Both the position numbers and the translations under genes were made by a program. From NCBI GenBank assembly GCA_965217175.1, contig OZ244251.1, positions 2,728,001 to 2,792,000 of the forward strand: DNA of 64,000 bases, in the 5' to 3' direction. This DNA comes from Bin87 sp965217175 (GTDB lineage Bacteria > Chloroflexota > Dehalococcoidia > Lucifugimonadales > UBA3495). The notes under the pieces are model-generated. The model saw only the letters and a program-made list of their open reading frames with translations, was not told where the DNA came from and made no database searches. Numbering within the stretch: position 1 is the first letter of the stretch; every line of letters begins with the position of its first letter. Positions 33,582-42,884 of the stretch are shown one piece after another.

Positions 33582-35216
33582 CTATTCTATGGCGAACCCT
33601 TCATAGCCATTGTTCGCCACCTCCGCGCGCTTGGCCCGCATGGCCGGAGCGCTGTCGGGTGCAGTCAACAACACCCGGGCTTTGCCGGGGATGTTGGCGC
33701 CCACAAACCAGGAGTTGGCCTGCGTCCGGAGAATCTTGGCGCCGCCTTCGGCAACGTGCTGGACCCACTCCTCTTCAGCATCCGGCGTGGAACAAATCCG
33801 GGTATATCCCCGATCACGCACGTTGCGGATACACTCGGTCACCCAATCAACCAGCGGTTCGGCAGCGCGCACGAAATTGCCCACTGATGCCGCGTTGACG
33901 GTGAACAGGTTCGGAAAACCTGAACTGGAAATGCCCATGTACGTGCGCGGTCCGTTGGCGAATTTATCCTTCAGCGTCTCCCCACCCAAACCCTGGATGT
34001 GCATCCGGTTCAATGAACCCGTCACTGCGTCGTAGCCGGTGGCAAAGATGAGCACGTCAAACTCGTACGAGGCATCGGCGGTTTCAAGACCCTTGGGCGT
34101 TATTCGCTGAATGGGAGCTTCACGCACGTCTACCAACAGGACGTTGTCCTGGTTGTACACCTCATAGTACCCGCTCTCACAGGGTAGCCGTTTGGATCCA
34201 AACATGTGATCTTTCGGCACCAGTTTTTCGGCAACTTCCGGATCGTGCACCCGTTCACGAATCTTGTTCCGCACGAACTCGGCATAGTCTTCGTTGGCCT
34301 CTCCCGGCATCATAACGTCATAGAAGTTGCTCAACCATTTCTTGAATCCGGGCTCAGACCACAGAGTTTCGTATTGTTGCATCCGTTCTTCGGGCGAAAC
34401 TTCCAGTGCCGACCGCGGATCAAACTGGTGCATGAAAGAACCCGGGGTTTCCAGGCACTGTTCAAAAATTTCCGGATAACTCTCCTTGATTTCCCGCTGC
34501 GTTTCGTCGTCAATCAGGCGGTTGCGTAGCGGCGCGCAGTAGTTGGCGGTGCGCTGGAAAACGGTGAGATGCCCCACTTCTTTGGCGATCTCGGTGATGA
34601 GTTGAACACCGGTGGCGCCCGTGCCGATCACCCCGACGCGTTTGCCCGCGAGATCCATCCCTTCTTTCGGCCACCGACCGGTATGGCACCACTGCCCCTC
34701 GAAACTGTCAATTCCTTCGAAATCAGGGACGTAGTAGGCGGAAAGGATTCCCACCGCCGTGATCAAAAATTGGGCCCGCGCCCGGTAACCATCCTCCACC
34801 TCAACTTCCCAGCAGTTGTTGGCGTCGTCAAATACCGCCGAAGCCACCCGCGAATTCAACCTGATGTGCCGCCGCAGATCGAATTTATCGGCCACGTAGT
34901 TCAGATAGCGCTCGTTCTCCGGTTGGCCGGAATACAGCTCTTTCCAGTCCCATTCTTGCAGCAACTCCTTCGAGAAGGAATATCCATAGGTATAACTCTC
35001 GGAATCGAAACGCGCTCCCGGATACCGATTCCAGTACCAGGTTCCTCCTACGCCGCTACCGCCTTCCAGGGACTGCACCGAGAACCCCAATTCCCGCAAG
35101 CGGTATAGCGAATACAATCCGGTAACCCCCGCCCCAACCACAATCGCGTCAAATTCGGGCACGCCATCATCCGGCCGCATACCGGTCGCTTCATTAGTTT
35201 CCAACGAACTCGTCAT
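33582..35216 (-). CDS. Flavin-binding Baeyer-Villiger-type monooxygenase
   Basis: The 544-residue flavoprotein has two dinucleotide-binding folds: GAGVTG at residues 28-33 for FAD and GVIGTGATGVQ near 195 for NADPH. Between them the Baeyer-Villiger fingerprint FxGxxxHxxxWP is met exactly by FEGQWCHTGRWP at 172-183. Length and style fit cyclohexanone/phenylacetone monooxygenases, which insert oxygen next to a ketone. The ATG at 35216 is chosen because ggaga lies seven bases upstream; an earlier in-frame start at 35246 lacks support. The substrate is probably a cyclic or terpenoid ketone, but that is inference. Confidence 0.88.
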   Translation of the reverse strand: MTSSLETNEATGMRPDDGVPEFDAIVVGAGVTGLYSLYRLRELGFSVQSLEGGSGVGGTWYWNRYPGARFDSESYTYGYSFSKELLQEWDWKELYSGQPENERYLNYVADKFDLRRHIRLNSRVASAVFDDANNCWEVEVEDGYRARAQFLITAVGILSAYYVPDFEGIDSFEGQWCHTGRWPKEGMDLAGKRVGVIGTGATGVQLITEIAKEVGHLTVFQRTANYCAPLRNRLIDDETQREIKESYPEIFEQCLETPGSFMHQFDPRSALEVSPEERMQQYETLWSEPGFKKWLSNFYDVMMPGEANEDYAEFVRNKIRERVHDPEVAEKLVPKDHMFGSKRLPCESGYYEVYNQDNVLLVDVREAPIQRITPKGLETADASYEFDVLIFATGYDAVTGSLNRMHIQGLGGETLKDKFANGPRTYMGISSSGFPNLFTVNAASVGNFVRAAEPLVDWVTECIRNVRDRGYTRICSTPDAEEEWVQHVAEGGAKILRTQANSWFVGANIPGKARVLLTAPDSAPAMRAKRAEVANNGYEGFAIE

Positions 35217-35404
35217 ACATAGTCTCCCTGTATTCGCAACGCACATGGCTCATCAACGCCGATGCTTGGAAGCGCCGTCAGCGTCCCATGTGGGCAATGC
35301 ATTCATGACGGCTAACGGGTGTTTTCAGGATTATAACCCATTTTTTCGACCCGGTCAGCCACGCAGCAATCCCGTACCCTGCCACGGCCCAAATCCTGTC
35401 CATC

Positions 35405-35560
35405 CCGTTCGTTCTGAGCCTGTCGAAAGCACACCCTCTCCCTTGATAGGAGAGGGTAGGGAGAGGGCAAGCTCCCGCGCATCCTGAGCCTGTCGAAGGA
35501 CCCCCTCTCCCGTTGGGAGAGGGGCCGGGGGTGAGGGCCGTACCGACCTGGCAATCCCGG
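35405..35560. repeat. Repeat mosaic upstream of the monooxygenase
   Basis: Two cctgagcctgtcgaa units (about 35415 and 35482), a ccctctcccttgataggaga unit, a ccctctcccgttgggagagg unit and a truncated gcaatcccgg unit fill this spacer. No gene is seen in 35217-35565. Confidence 0.75.
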
Positions 35561-35565
35561 TGTCG

Positions 35566-36126
35566 CTAACCCAACGGCAAGACCGTTTCAGTGCGGTCGT
35601 CGGGGAGTTGCACCTCAAAAGAGTTCAGGAAAAAAGCGGTCTGGGCGTAGTTGCCCATGAGCGCAGTTATCTCCACCAAGTGCTGGACGCCGAATTGCTC
35701 CAGAGCAATCTGGAAGGTCGAAGCCGACACTCGATGGTTCGTGTAGAACTCGGTGCAAAAATTGATGACAGCCCGTTCGTCGGCAGCCATCGCCGGCAGA
35801 GGCTTACGGTCGCGCAAGGCGTCTACCAGAGCGTCGCTGACACCCTCCGTTCGGGCCGCCGGAGCGTGGGCGTTCCAGATGTAAGGGCAATCCATGGCGC
35901 GGGCGGTTGCCAAAATCGCCAGTTCCTGTATCCGCTTCGGAAAAGTACTCTCGAAGCGCAGGTAAGCCGTAAGATGGCTGCGTCGCCGTGACATCTCTGG
36001 ACTGTTGATGGTTATCGATCCGGGACCTCCGGTGATTGACCCGCCAGTGTCCCGGGTCAACTCATTGAAGGCATCTCTGAATTCCTCTGGCACCATGTCT
36101 TGGGTAACTACGGGTACTCTCGCCAT
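35566..36126 (-). CDS. Carboxymuconolactone decarboxylase/AhpD-like family protein
   Basis: The 186 residues have the all-helical CMD pattern: an RIQELAILATARAMDCPYIWNAHAPAAR segment, a lineage-typical form with one Cys and a YxWxxH element instead of the CxxC pair of peroxidase-active AhpD. Without the second Cys, peroxidase activity is unlikely, and a decarboxylase or lactone-related role is possible. The ATG at 36126 follows gaggaga; another in-frame ATG four codons earlier is less well placed. The gene lies upstream of the Baeyer-Villiger gene on the same strand, suggesting a shared catabolic theme. Confidence 0.75.
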   Translation of the reverse strand: MARVPVVTQDMVPEEFRDAFNELTRDTGGSITGGPGSITINSPEMSRRRSHLTAYLRFESTFPKRIQELAILATARAMDCPYIWNAHAPAARTEGVSDALVDALRDRKPLPAMAADERAVINFCTEFYTNHRVSASTFQIALEQFGVQHLVEITALMGNYAQTAFFLNSFEVQLPDDRTETVLPLG

Positions 36127-36277
36127 GATTCTCCTCAACTGTCTGATCGTATTCTGCTGTGTCCGTTAAGTGGTCTGTCAGGTGGCAGCGTCACCCGTTA
36201 CGGGGCGATTGTACCACCCTCCTTCCTCGCCACGGCCCGACATCCCCTCTTTCCCGTTCATCCATGTTGGATACGGC

Positions 36278-36450
36278 TCCCCTCTCCCTTGATGGCAGAG
36301 GGCTGGGGTGAGGGTGAGCCCCCGTTCATCCTGAGCCTGTCGAAGGACATCCCCTCTCCCCTCGTGGGAGAGGGGCCGGGGGTGAGGGCCGCTCCTCGCC
36401 ACGACCCAACATCCCCTCGTGGCAGAGGGGCCGGGAGGTGACGGGCGTAC
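36278..36450. repeat. Repeat mosaic, five units
   Basis: Three ccctctccc...gggagagg type units (about 36280, 36350 and a decayed one near 36413), one cctgagcctgtcgaaggaca unit and trailing gggccggg/gtgagggc ends are seen. Confidence 0.75.
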
Positions 36451-36807
36451 CCCAACTCCAACATCCGGTCATCAACCTCTTGACATTCAGAACAATTGTT
36501 CCTATTATGGTCTTTGTCAGGTATATCTTCACTGCCAGAGCCAACGGTCAATCACGGCCACCCGTCAGCATCAAAATCGCAAACCGGCCTGATGCCGCGA
36601 CTGCCGCAGTCTATTGCTTCATCTGCGCAGTCCCATGGGCCACAGCGGACGCCACTACGCTGCGTGCTGCGACCCCGGTCTCACCACCGTTCGCAGAGCA
36701 CGGAAACAGGGGCTAAACCTAGCGTAATCCCTCGGCCGTGGGGCTGACAACGACCGGACGCTCTGGCACACATAAAACCCTGACAACCTGACCCGCAATA
36801 ACCACCA
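36451..36807. other. Spacer with no recognised content
   Basis: No coding frame with family resemblance, RNA gene or repeat of the window's families was found in this 357-base stretch, although short open frames exist. Confidence 0.5.
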
Positions 36808-37275
36808 TTGAATCAACCCGCAACTCGGAGAATTGCCATCGCACCTGCATCACATCACCTGCTACGCAGCCAACATTACCTCAACCTCGTTCCAGCCAAT
36901 ATCGCCAACGGTGACTACCTCCGGGCCGCGGATGCCTTACGTCGCGCCGCCAGCCATGCGGTTACCGCTGCCGCTATCCACTGGAGCATACCGCATAAGT
37001 CCCGTCGCCGTCTGCATACCGTCCTGGCAATGCTAATGTTCGACGGTAAGCTCGGTTACACCCACCAGCGCACTTTTCGACAGGTTTACGTGTTGGGCGA
37101 TCGCATCGCTGATGCCAGTCCGGCCTTCGCGAGACGCATATTGTTTCGGGAACGCCGCCGCGTGTCCGAGTTACTGTCGGCGATCAGGACCGCCATGCTC
37201 CAGCAACCCAATCCGCCAACCTGGGAAGACATCATCCAGTCCCTGTCCACTCCCATCGGGAGCGGGATCGGGTGA
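36808..37275 (+). CDS. Hypothetical helical protein, HEPN-like in style
   Basis: The 155-residue protein starts with TTG at 36808 and has no close ribosome site, so the start is uncertain. It appears wholly helical. The stretch from HYLNLVPANIANGDYLRAADALRRAASHAV resembles the first helices of small HEPN-type or PaREP1-like proteins, and the C-terminal half is Arg-rich (RRILFRERRRVSELL). The RxxxxH catalytic motif of HEPN nucleases is not clear. No toxin-antitoxin partner is adjacent. Function unknown. Confidence 0.4.
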   Translation: MNQPATRRIAIAPASHHLLRSQHYLNLVPANIANGDYLRAADALRRAASHAVTAAAIHWSIPHKSRRRLHTVLAMLMFDGKLGYTHQRTFRQVYVLGDRIADASPAFARRILFRERRRVSELLSAIRTAMLQQPNPPTWEDIIQSLSTPIGSGIG

Positions 37276-37396
37276 GGTATTAAACCTCAATCATTTTGAG
37301 GAACCCAACGACGCGGCAATCTCGACCGGCGGCGCTGGGCGCTGTTACTATGTCGGCGTCGGATTGTGACTCACACCGAAATCTTGGAGGTTCATA

Positions 37397-38131
37397 ATGG
37401 TACTCGTTGGCCAGGAATTAGAGACAGGGACAATCCAGTACACCAGCCGCGACGGCACGATGGTCGACGCCTTCTACAGCCGACCGGCCGGGGCAGGATC
37501 ATACCCCGGTGTAATCGTCACCATGGAAGGCATGGGGCTCATGGACCACCATAAGGACATCGCCGCCCGCTTCGCTGGGCAGGGATACCTGGCCATCGCC
37601 CCCGACCTCTACACCCGGGAAGGCACCCCGGAACCCGCAAACGTGCTGGCCACCCTTTTCGCCTCCCCCGACTCCCGGGCAATGGACGATCTGGAAGGGG
37701 CGGCCTCATTCCTCAAGTCCCAGGCCCACAGCAACGGCAAGGTGGGCATCATCGGCTTTTGCTCCGGCGGACGCTACACCCTCATGATGGCCTGCCTCAG
37801 CAGCAACATCGACGCGGCGGTCGACTCCGCGGGTGGCCATATCGTCCACGAACCCACCGAACTCCGCCCGGTGCAACCCATGGACATGGTCGCCGACCTG
37901 TCCTGCCCCTTGCTGGCCCTGTTCGGCGTTGAGGACGAAAACCCCCCTCCGGAACAGGCAGAGCAGATGAAAGCGCTCCTGGACCAGCACGGCAAGACTT
38001 ACGAGTGGGTGATGTACAACAACGCCGGGCACGCATTTTTTGCAGACTATCGACCCAGCTACCGGGCCGCCCCGGCCCAGGACATGTGGCACCGCGTAAT
38101 GCTGTTCTACGGCCGACACCTCAAAGGCTGA
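37397..38131 (+). CDS. Dienelactone hydrolase family protein
   Basis: The 244-residue alpha/beta hydrolase has the nucleophile motif GFCSGG with Cys122, a likely acid at Asp180 in GVEDENPP and His212 in NAGHAFF. This Cys-Asp-His set is typical of dienelactone hydrolases rather than serine esterases. It probably opens a lactone or related cyclic ester. ggaggttcat precedes the ATG. It may act with the nearby Baeyer-Villiger monooxygenase, which makes lactones, but the two genes are on opposite strands and 2 kb apart. Confidence 0.85.
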   Translation: MVLVGQELETGTIQYTSRDGTMVDAFYSRPAGAGSYPGVIVTMEGMGLMDHHKDIAARFAGQGYLAIAPDLYTREGTPEPANVLATLFASPDSRAMDDLEGAASFLKSQAHSNGKVGIIGFCSGGRYTLMMACLSSNIDAAVDSAGGHIVHEPTELRPVQPMDMVADLSCPLLALFGVEDENPPPEQAEQMKALLDQHGKTYEWVMYNNAGHAFFADYRPSYRAAPAQDMWHRVMLFYGRHLKG

Positions 38132-38162
38132 CCGGCGCATCCCGTAGCAGATGTACTCCCGA

Positions 38163-39143
38163 TCAGAACACGTCCGGGCTGTAGATAAGGTCCCGGGGCG
38201 TCGGGTAAGCGGCGTACAGCTCCTCCCGCGCGGCGGCGAACCCCTCCGTCGTCCAGGGCGTTGCTCCCTCTAGCCTCTGTCGCATCTCGTTCAGATCCCC
38301 GGCCAGATGGTTGGGGACCTGAACCGTGTGTTCCGGCTCCAGGGATGTGCCGTCGTAAATCAGAAATACGATCCGGGATTGAGCGGCCAGTATCTCCAGC
38401 TCCGCCAGGCCGTCGCCCTCATCCGCGCATGGGTTGATCCAGGATTCGTACCAGGTGTCGCCCACCTGAGCCACCAGGGGCAGGAGGTAAACGCCGCCCA
38501 TCCTGAACAACCGGGCCTGCAATGAGATCTGCGGGTCCGGCGATAGTCGACCGACTGCGTCTGGGGAATTTTGCACCAGCACGCAAACTTCCGGGGATTG
38601 GCCCGGCTCCTGCACGACCGTGGTCAACATTCCGCCACCCGCCGAGAAAAGCACCTCCAGCGGACTGGTCAAGTTCTGGAACCGAGTGGCGTACCCGCGC
38701 ATCTCCAGCCAAGTCCAGGCGATACCGTTCTCCAGTCCGGAAATCTCGTAGGCGATGCGGTCGGCAGCGGGCCGGCTGCCCAGAGAGCCGGCGGCAACGG
38801 CCTGCAACCATCCGCCAATGCTCGTCATCAAAATAGCCGGATCGCCGTTCGCTGCCGGAGGACGAACCGTCATCTCGGTAATGGCAACATCGCCAACGGA
38901 CACCGTGCCGAACTCGACGCGAAGGGCATCGTCAGGGCCCCCTCCTGAGGCTAACTGCCTTGCCCTGAACCAGTAATCTGTCGGTGGTATCCGTACCTGC
39001 GGGTCTCCAGCCAGCGCCCGTTCCAGCATCGGCGCCAGAGTTTCAACGGTGCCGCTCGCCATCTCCCGCTGTGGCATATCCTCCTGGTCGCCCGACTCCA
39101 GCGTCAGGCGGCGCAGCGTCGTGGTTGTGGCGCGTTCGGGCAT
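38163..39143 (-). CDS. Hypothetical protein, no recognised family
   Basis: The 326-residue protein starts at an ATG preceded by gaggaa; an in-frame ATG 11 codons earlier lacks a ribosome site. No signal peptide or membrane segment is seen. Repeated strand-like stretches (VEFGTVSVGDVAITEMTV, GGVYLLPLVAQVGDTWYESWINP) suggest a beta-rich fold, and the C-terminus is acidic and helical. Trp and Tyr are frequent. Its start faces the IS110 remnant. I can assign no function. Confidence 0.5.
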   Translation of the reverse strand: MPERATTTTLRRLTLESGDQEDMPQREMASGTVETLAPMLERALAGDPQVRIPPTDYWFRARQLASGGGPDDALRVEFGTVSVGDVAITEMTVRPPAANGDPAILMTSIGGWLQAVAAGSLGSRPAADRIAYEISGLENGIAWTWLEMRGYATRFQNLTSPLEVLFSAGGGMLTTVVQEPGQSPEVCVLVQNSPDAVGRLSPDPQISLQARLFRMGGVYLLPLVAQVGDTWYESWINPCADEGDGLAELEILAAQSRIVFLIYDGTSLEPEHTVQVPNHLAGDLNEMRQRLEGATPWTTEGFAAAREELYAAYPTPRDLIYSPDVF

Positions 39144-39430
39144 GGTATTCCTCACGTTGGTTGGCGGCATTCCCAATGGATGCTACCTCATTTTGGAGTT
39201 AAAAACCGGCGGGCGCCAGTGCTCTCCAGGGTCTTGTATCTTAACCCTGAGGTGGAACAGTTCCAAGAGCGCAGCGTTTACGAGTGCGGCAGACCGGTAG
39301 GGTCTTGGTCCGAGGAGGCCGTTCGAAAGCATGGGTCGCCGCACTCCTGCCCAAGGAGCCCAAACAGTTGCCAGGGTTAGCCAAGCCCGCATCGTGCAAG
39401 GACGGGCCATCTTATGACCAGGAGTACCTC

Positions 39431-40379
39431 ATGAATCAGGAAGCTAGCTACGTGGGCACCGACGTGTTCAAGGACCGGCTGGATGTGGCGGTGCGGCCCC
39501 GGGGCGATGGATGGAGGGTGGGTTACGACGAAGCTGGGGTGGGACAACTGACCACTGAGTTGACGACACGGGGTCCGGCGATGGTGGTGCTAGAAGCCAC
39601 CGGCGGCCTGGAGACACTGCTAGTGGCAGCGTTGGCCACGGCGGGTTTGCCGGTGGTGGTGGTCAATCCTCGCCAGGTAAGGGACTTTGCCAATGCCACC
39701 AGAAGGTTAGCCAAGACCGATGCCCTGGACGCCCGGGTATTAGCCCATTTTGCCGAGGCAATGCGTCCGCCGGAGCGTCCTCTACCAGATCCCCAGACCC
39801 AGGAATTCGCCGGGTTGACCGCCCTGCGCAACCGGGTGATGACCATGTTGGTTGCGGAGAAGAACCGGCTGGGCCAGTCCACGCCCTCGATACGCCCCAG
39901 TGTCCAATCCCACATCACCTGGCTGGAGAAGGAACTGTCGGACTTGGACCGAGAACTCCCACAGACTTGGCGGCAAAGCCCGCTGTGGCGTGCGCGCGAT
40001 GATCTGCTACGTTCCGTTCCCGGTGTGGGAGAACAACTTTCCCTAACCTTGTTGGTTCACCTCCCGTAATTGGGCACCCTGAACCGGCGGCAAATCGCCG
40101 CCTTGGTGGGTGTGGCTCGCATCAACCGGGACAGTGGCACAATGCGGGGCAAGCGGTCGGTTTGGGGAGGCCGGGCCCGGGTCCGCGCCGTCCTTGACAT
40201 GGCGGCATTGGTGGGCAGTCGGCACAACCCAGTGCTTCGAGCACTTGTACCAACGTCTGTTGGCAGCCGGCAAGGCCAAGAAGGTATCTCTCACTGCGTG
40301 TATGCGTAAGCTCTTGACCATTCTCAGCGCCATGGTCAAAAACGGCCAGCCCTGGCATCCGCCTACTGTTACCCCTTGA
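39431..40379 (+). pseudogene. IS110-family transposase, inactivated by a stop and a frameshift
   Basis: The first part (39431-40069) has the DEDD-type N-terminal domain of IS110 transposases: YVGTDVFKDRLDVAV, VLEATGGLE and KTDALDARVLAHFA, then the SVPGVGEQLS start of the C-terminal domain. A TAA at 40067-40069 replaces what family comparison suggests was a Glu codon (GAA). The frame then continues as LGTLNRRQIAALVGVARINRDSGTMRGKRS, and near 40235 a frameshift moves LYQRLLAAGKAKK to the next frame, ending at 40379. The element cannot make a whole transposase. IS110 elements lack terminal inverted repeats, so its limits are unclear. Confidence 0.85.
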
Positions 40380-40382
40380 TTT

Positions 40383-40922
40383 CTAAGACAGTTGCTTTTG
40401 AGTCAAATTCATAATTCTGTTCAACGACTCCTCAGCCGATTCGCAGGTCGTATTGACGATTGGCACACTGAACTCCTCTGCTAGCGATAGATAAAGTTTT
40501 ATGAAATGCTCATGCTCAGCGTCATTCCCTGGATCCTCTCCACGAGTTGACAATCTGGCTTTGGTCGTTTCAAGGTCGGTCCAACAAAGTATGGTGGTCG
40601 GTAGCGTAAACCACGAAACTCTTAATTCAACCGGAAAAAGTGTAAACATTGACAGCCAATGCCTATCAAATATTAGGAGCGGTGACTCTGTATGCTCTTC
40701 CATTATTTTTCGAATGGAAGCGCGGGATAATTCGTCAGCGAGTTCGAAGCCTTGTTCTTCGCACAACCAGGCGATCATATCCCCAAGAGTACTATCGAAG
40801 GGCTTTACGTAGGTGCCACCCAAAGTTGCGGCGGCGAGCCTTGCCAGCGTGGTTTTTCCAGCACCGTCGTGACCATCCAGCACAATGATTTCCGGCGCTT
40901 TAGCCAACTGATCCGTGCTCAT
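40383..40922 (-). CDS. Thymidylate-kinase-like P-loop nucleotide kinase
   Basis: The 179-residue protein has a Walker A GHDGAGKTT at residues 17-25 and a DRHWLSMFT segment in the place of the DR(Y/H) motif of dTMP and deoxynucleoside kinases. A lid-type RLSTRGED stretch follows. It is shorter than typical Tmk (about 205-215 residues) and more AT-rich than its neighbours, so it may be an accessory kinase acquired by transfer, perhaps phage-linked. A strong aaaggagg precedes the ATG. It lies between a dead IS110 and an IS30 fragment. Confidence 0.65.
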   Translation of the reverse strand: MSTDQLAKAPEIIVLDGHDGAGKTTLARLAAATLGGTYVKPFDSTLGDMIAWLCEEQGFELADELSRASIRKIMEEHTESPLLIFDRHWLSMFTLFPVELRVSWFTLPTTILCWTDLETTKARLSTRGEDPGNDAEHEHFIKLYLSLAEEFSVPIVNTTCESAEESLNRIMNLTQKQLS

Positions 40923-41060
40923 GCATATCCTCCTTTGGGATAGGGCGAAGGAACGTTATTTGGATCGACCCAAAAAATCTAACCGTTGGTGCTAGTTAGT
41001 ATTCAGAGGGTGCATTGAGCGATGAAGGGATGAGTACGCCTTTGGGCGTCGGATTCCGAG

Positions 41061-41366
41061 CTATTCCATTGCGGCATGATGTTGAAAGCGGCCACGGCGT
41101 AGGCCAGGTGAGTCAGCACCACCTCCCGCAGCCCCTGATCCCGCTCCAACCGGCAACCACTCCAAACGCCGGGCCCGCGCCTGCTGCTGGGCATAGCTGG
41201 GCTCGTAGCCCTTGGTGCGAGACCCATTGCGCTTCAACTCCCGAGCGATCGTTGATGGCGCACGATCCAGAGCTGCCGCGATTTCCCGGATCTTAAACCC
41301 GGCGGCGAGCAGCTGGGTAATTTGGCACCGTTCTGCAAGCGTGATCTGTTTATAGTTTCGTCCCAT
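41061..41366 (-). pseudogene. IS30-family transposase, 5' fragment with frameshift
   Basis: The reading from 41366 gives the IS30 N-terminal helix-turn-helix: YKQITLAERCQITQLLAAGFKIREIAAALDRAPSTIARELKRNGSR. After about residue 70 family-like sequence (RLERDQGLREVVLTHLA) jumps to another frame, and by about 41090 resemblance is lost, so the DDE domain is missing. It is an inert remnant. Confidence 0.75.
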
Positions 41367-41485
41367 GACAACACCCCACCAAGGTGTTGCACTTCGTTTG
41401 TGAACTTAGGGAATCCATCGGCCGGCTCCCGCCGGAACCACGCAAGTGCCATTCATCATGCGATTGGCCTGGTAGGGAGCCGTAT

Positions 41486-42700
41486 TCACTCCAGCCGCCT
41501 GATTCGCGGCAGACCCAATCCCGAAATAACATTGATTGTAGTCAATATGGCTCCGTTCACCAGCAGCGCCTTCGGAGCCCCCAATACGCCCGCCAACGCT
41601 CCAACCCCCACGTGGCCTACTGGGGCGACTCCGATGCTGAGCACCCAGGAACCCGTTGCCCGCCCTCGTTCCTCGTCGGCCACATGGTCCTGCATCAGCG
41701 TTTTATAGAGGGTATCGACGGCCATGGCGCAGGCGTTCACGAATAGCAGCACGCCCAGGAAGGAGTAAATGTTGCCCGACAAGAAGAACGCCATCTGTCC
41801 CACTCCGAATCCTACCGCCGTTACGAACATCATCAGACCCTTCTTCCTGGTGGCCCCTAGACCGGCCAGCACCCACAGGCCCAGCAGTCCCCCGGTCTGC
41901 CGCATCGCGGTCATCACTCCCAGTCCCGTCGGCCCGACGTGGAGGACATTCTTGGCGAATACCGGCAGCAGCGTCATGTGCGTAAACCCGAACACCTCCG
42001 TTGAGGCGGTCAGAGACATGAGAACCAGGAGGAAGCGATTCTCACGAACCAGCCTCACGTAGCCCGCCAAATTTTTCAGGACAGGTTCAACAGACCCGGT
42101 AGCCGAGCGGCCGGGGTTGCCGATCGCCATAGTCGCCGCCGCAGAGCCCAGGTAACAGACCGCCGATGCGATGAACTGCCAACCCGGCCCTACCAGCTCG
42201 ATCAGCCCACCGGCGGCGAGCGACCCAATGATTCCGCCCCCCTGCATGGCCATCGCGCCCAGGGCAAGTCCGTTCAGGGCTTGTCCCCGGCCTACGATGT
42301 CGTACGTAAAGGTCTGCCTGACCGTAGTCGTAAAGGCCATAAAACTGCCGAGAGCGATCACGAGCACGACAATTACCCAAACGTTGGTGATCCCGCCCAG
42401 CAGCAGGAGCGCCATCACCAGTGCGGCGGCCGACGCTCCCAGAGTGCCCAGCCGAAGCAGCATTCGCCGTTCCCAGCGGTCGGCAACCGCTCCCGACAAC
42501 AAACCCAGCAGGAAAAAAGGCAACATTCGTGCCCCCGCTCCCACGCCCACCATGAACGCAGACCCGGTCAGCTCGTAGATAAGCCACCCGACCGAGACCT
42601 GCTCCATCCCTGTGCCCAGGGAGTAGAGGATAGTCGATGCCCACAGCAGGCGGAAGTCTCGGATACGAAGAGAGACCGCCCAGTTCTTAATGCCGTTCAC
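41486..42700 (-). CDS. MFS transporter, DHA3/MFS_3-like exporter
   Basis: A 404-residue 12-helix carrier. The FRLLWASTILYSLGTGMEQVSVGWLIYELTGSA start and the ADRWERRMLLRLG loop after helix 2 are typical of the MFS_3 group, which includes enterobactin and drug exporters. The start is GTG at 42700. It is a single gene between an IS30 remnant and a divergent catabolic pair. The substrate is unknown. Confidence 0.8.
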   Translation of the reverse strand: MNGIKNWAVSLRIRDFRLLWASTILYSLGTGMEQVSVGWLIYELTGSAFMVGVGAGARMLPFFLLGLLSGAVADRWERRMLLRLGTLGASAAALVMALLLLGGITNVWVIVVLVIALGSFMAFTTTVRQTFTYDIVGRGQALNGLALGAMAMQGGGIIGSLAAGGLIELVGPGWQFIASAVCYLGSAAATMAIGNPGRSATGSVEPVLKNLAGYVRLVRENRFLLVLMSLTASTEVFGFTHMTLLPVFAKNVLHVGPTGLGVMTAMRQTGGLLGLWVLAGLGATRKKGLMMFVTAVGFGVGQMAFFLSGNIYSFLGVLLFVNACAMAVDTLYKTLMQDHVADEERGRATGSWVLSIGVAPVGHVGVGALAGVLGAPKALLVNGAILTTINVISGLGLPRIRRLE

Positions 42701-42884
42701 GTAGCCGCCATGTTACACCCGCGCCCACGGTACTACTAATGCGCCGGGCATGAGTTATGCCAAACTGGGTTTTGACTATATCAACGGCAAAGTCGGCCTC
42801 CGCCCGGCTTCGGTCAAATCGTCGGGAAACACGCTCGCTGAAGTGGTATTATTGGCGTGACACCCGGTATTTGGAGGGGTTGAC

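Noticed and set aside
40067..40069. Recoding of the TAA in the IS110 transposase
   Set aside because: TAA is not a selenocysteine codon, and a frameshift follows downstream. Simple decay is the better reading.
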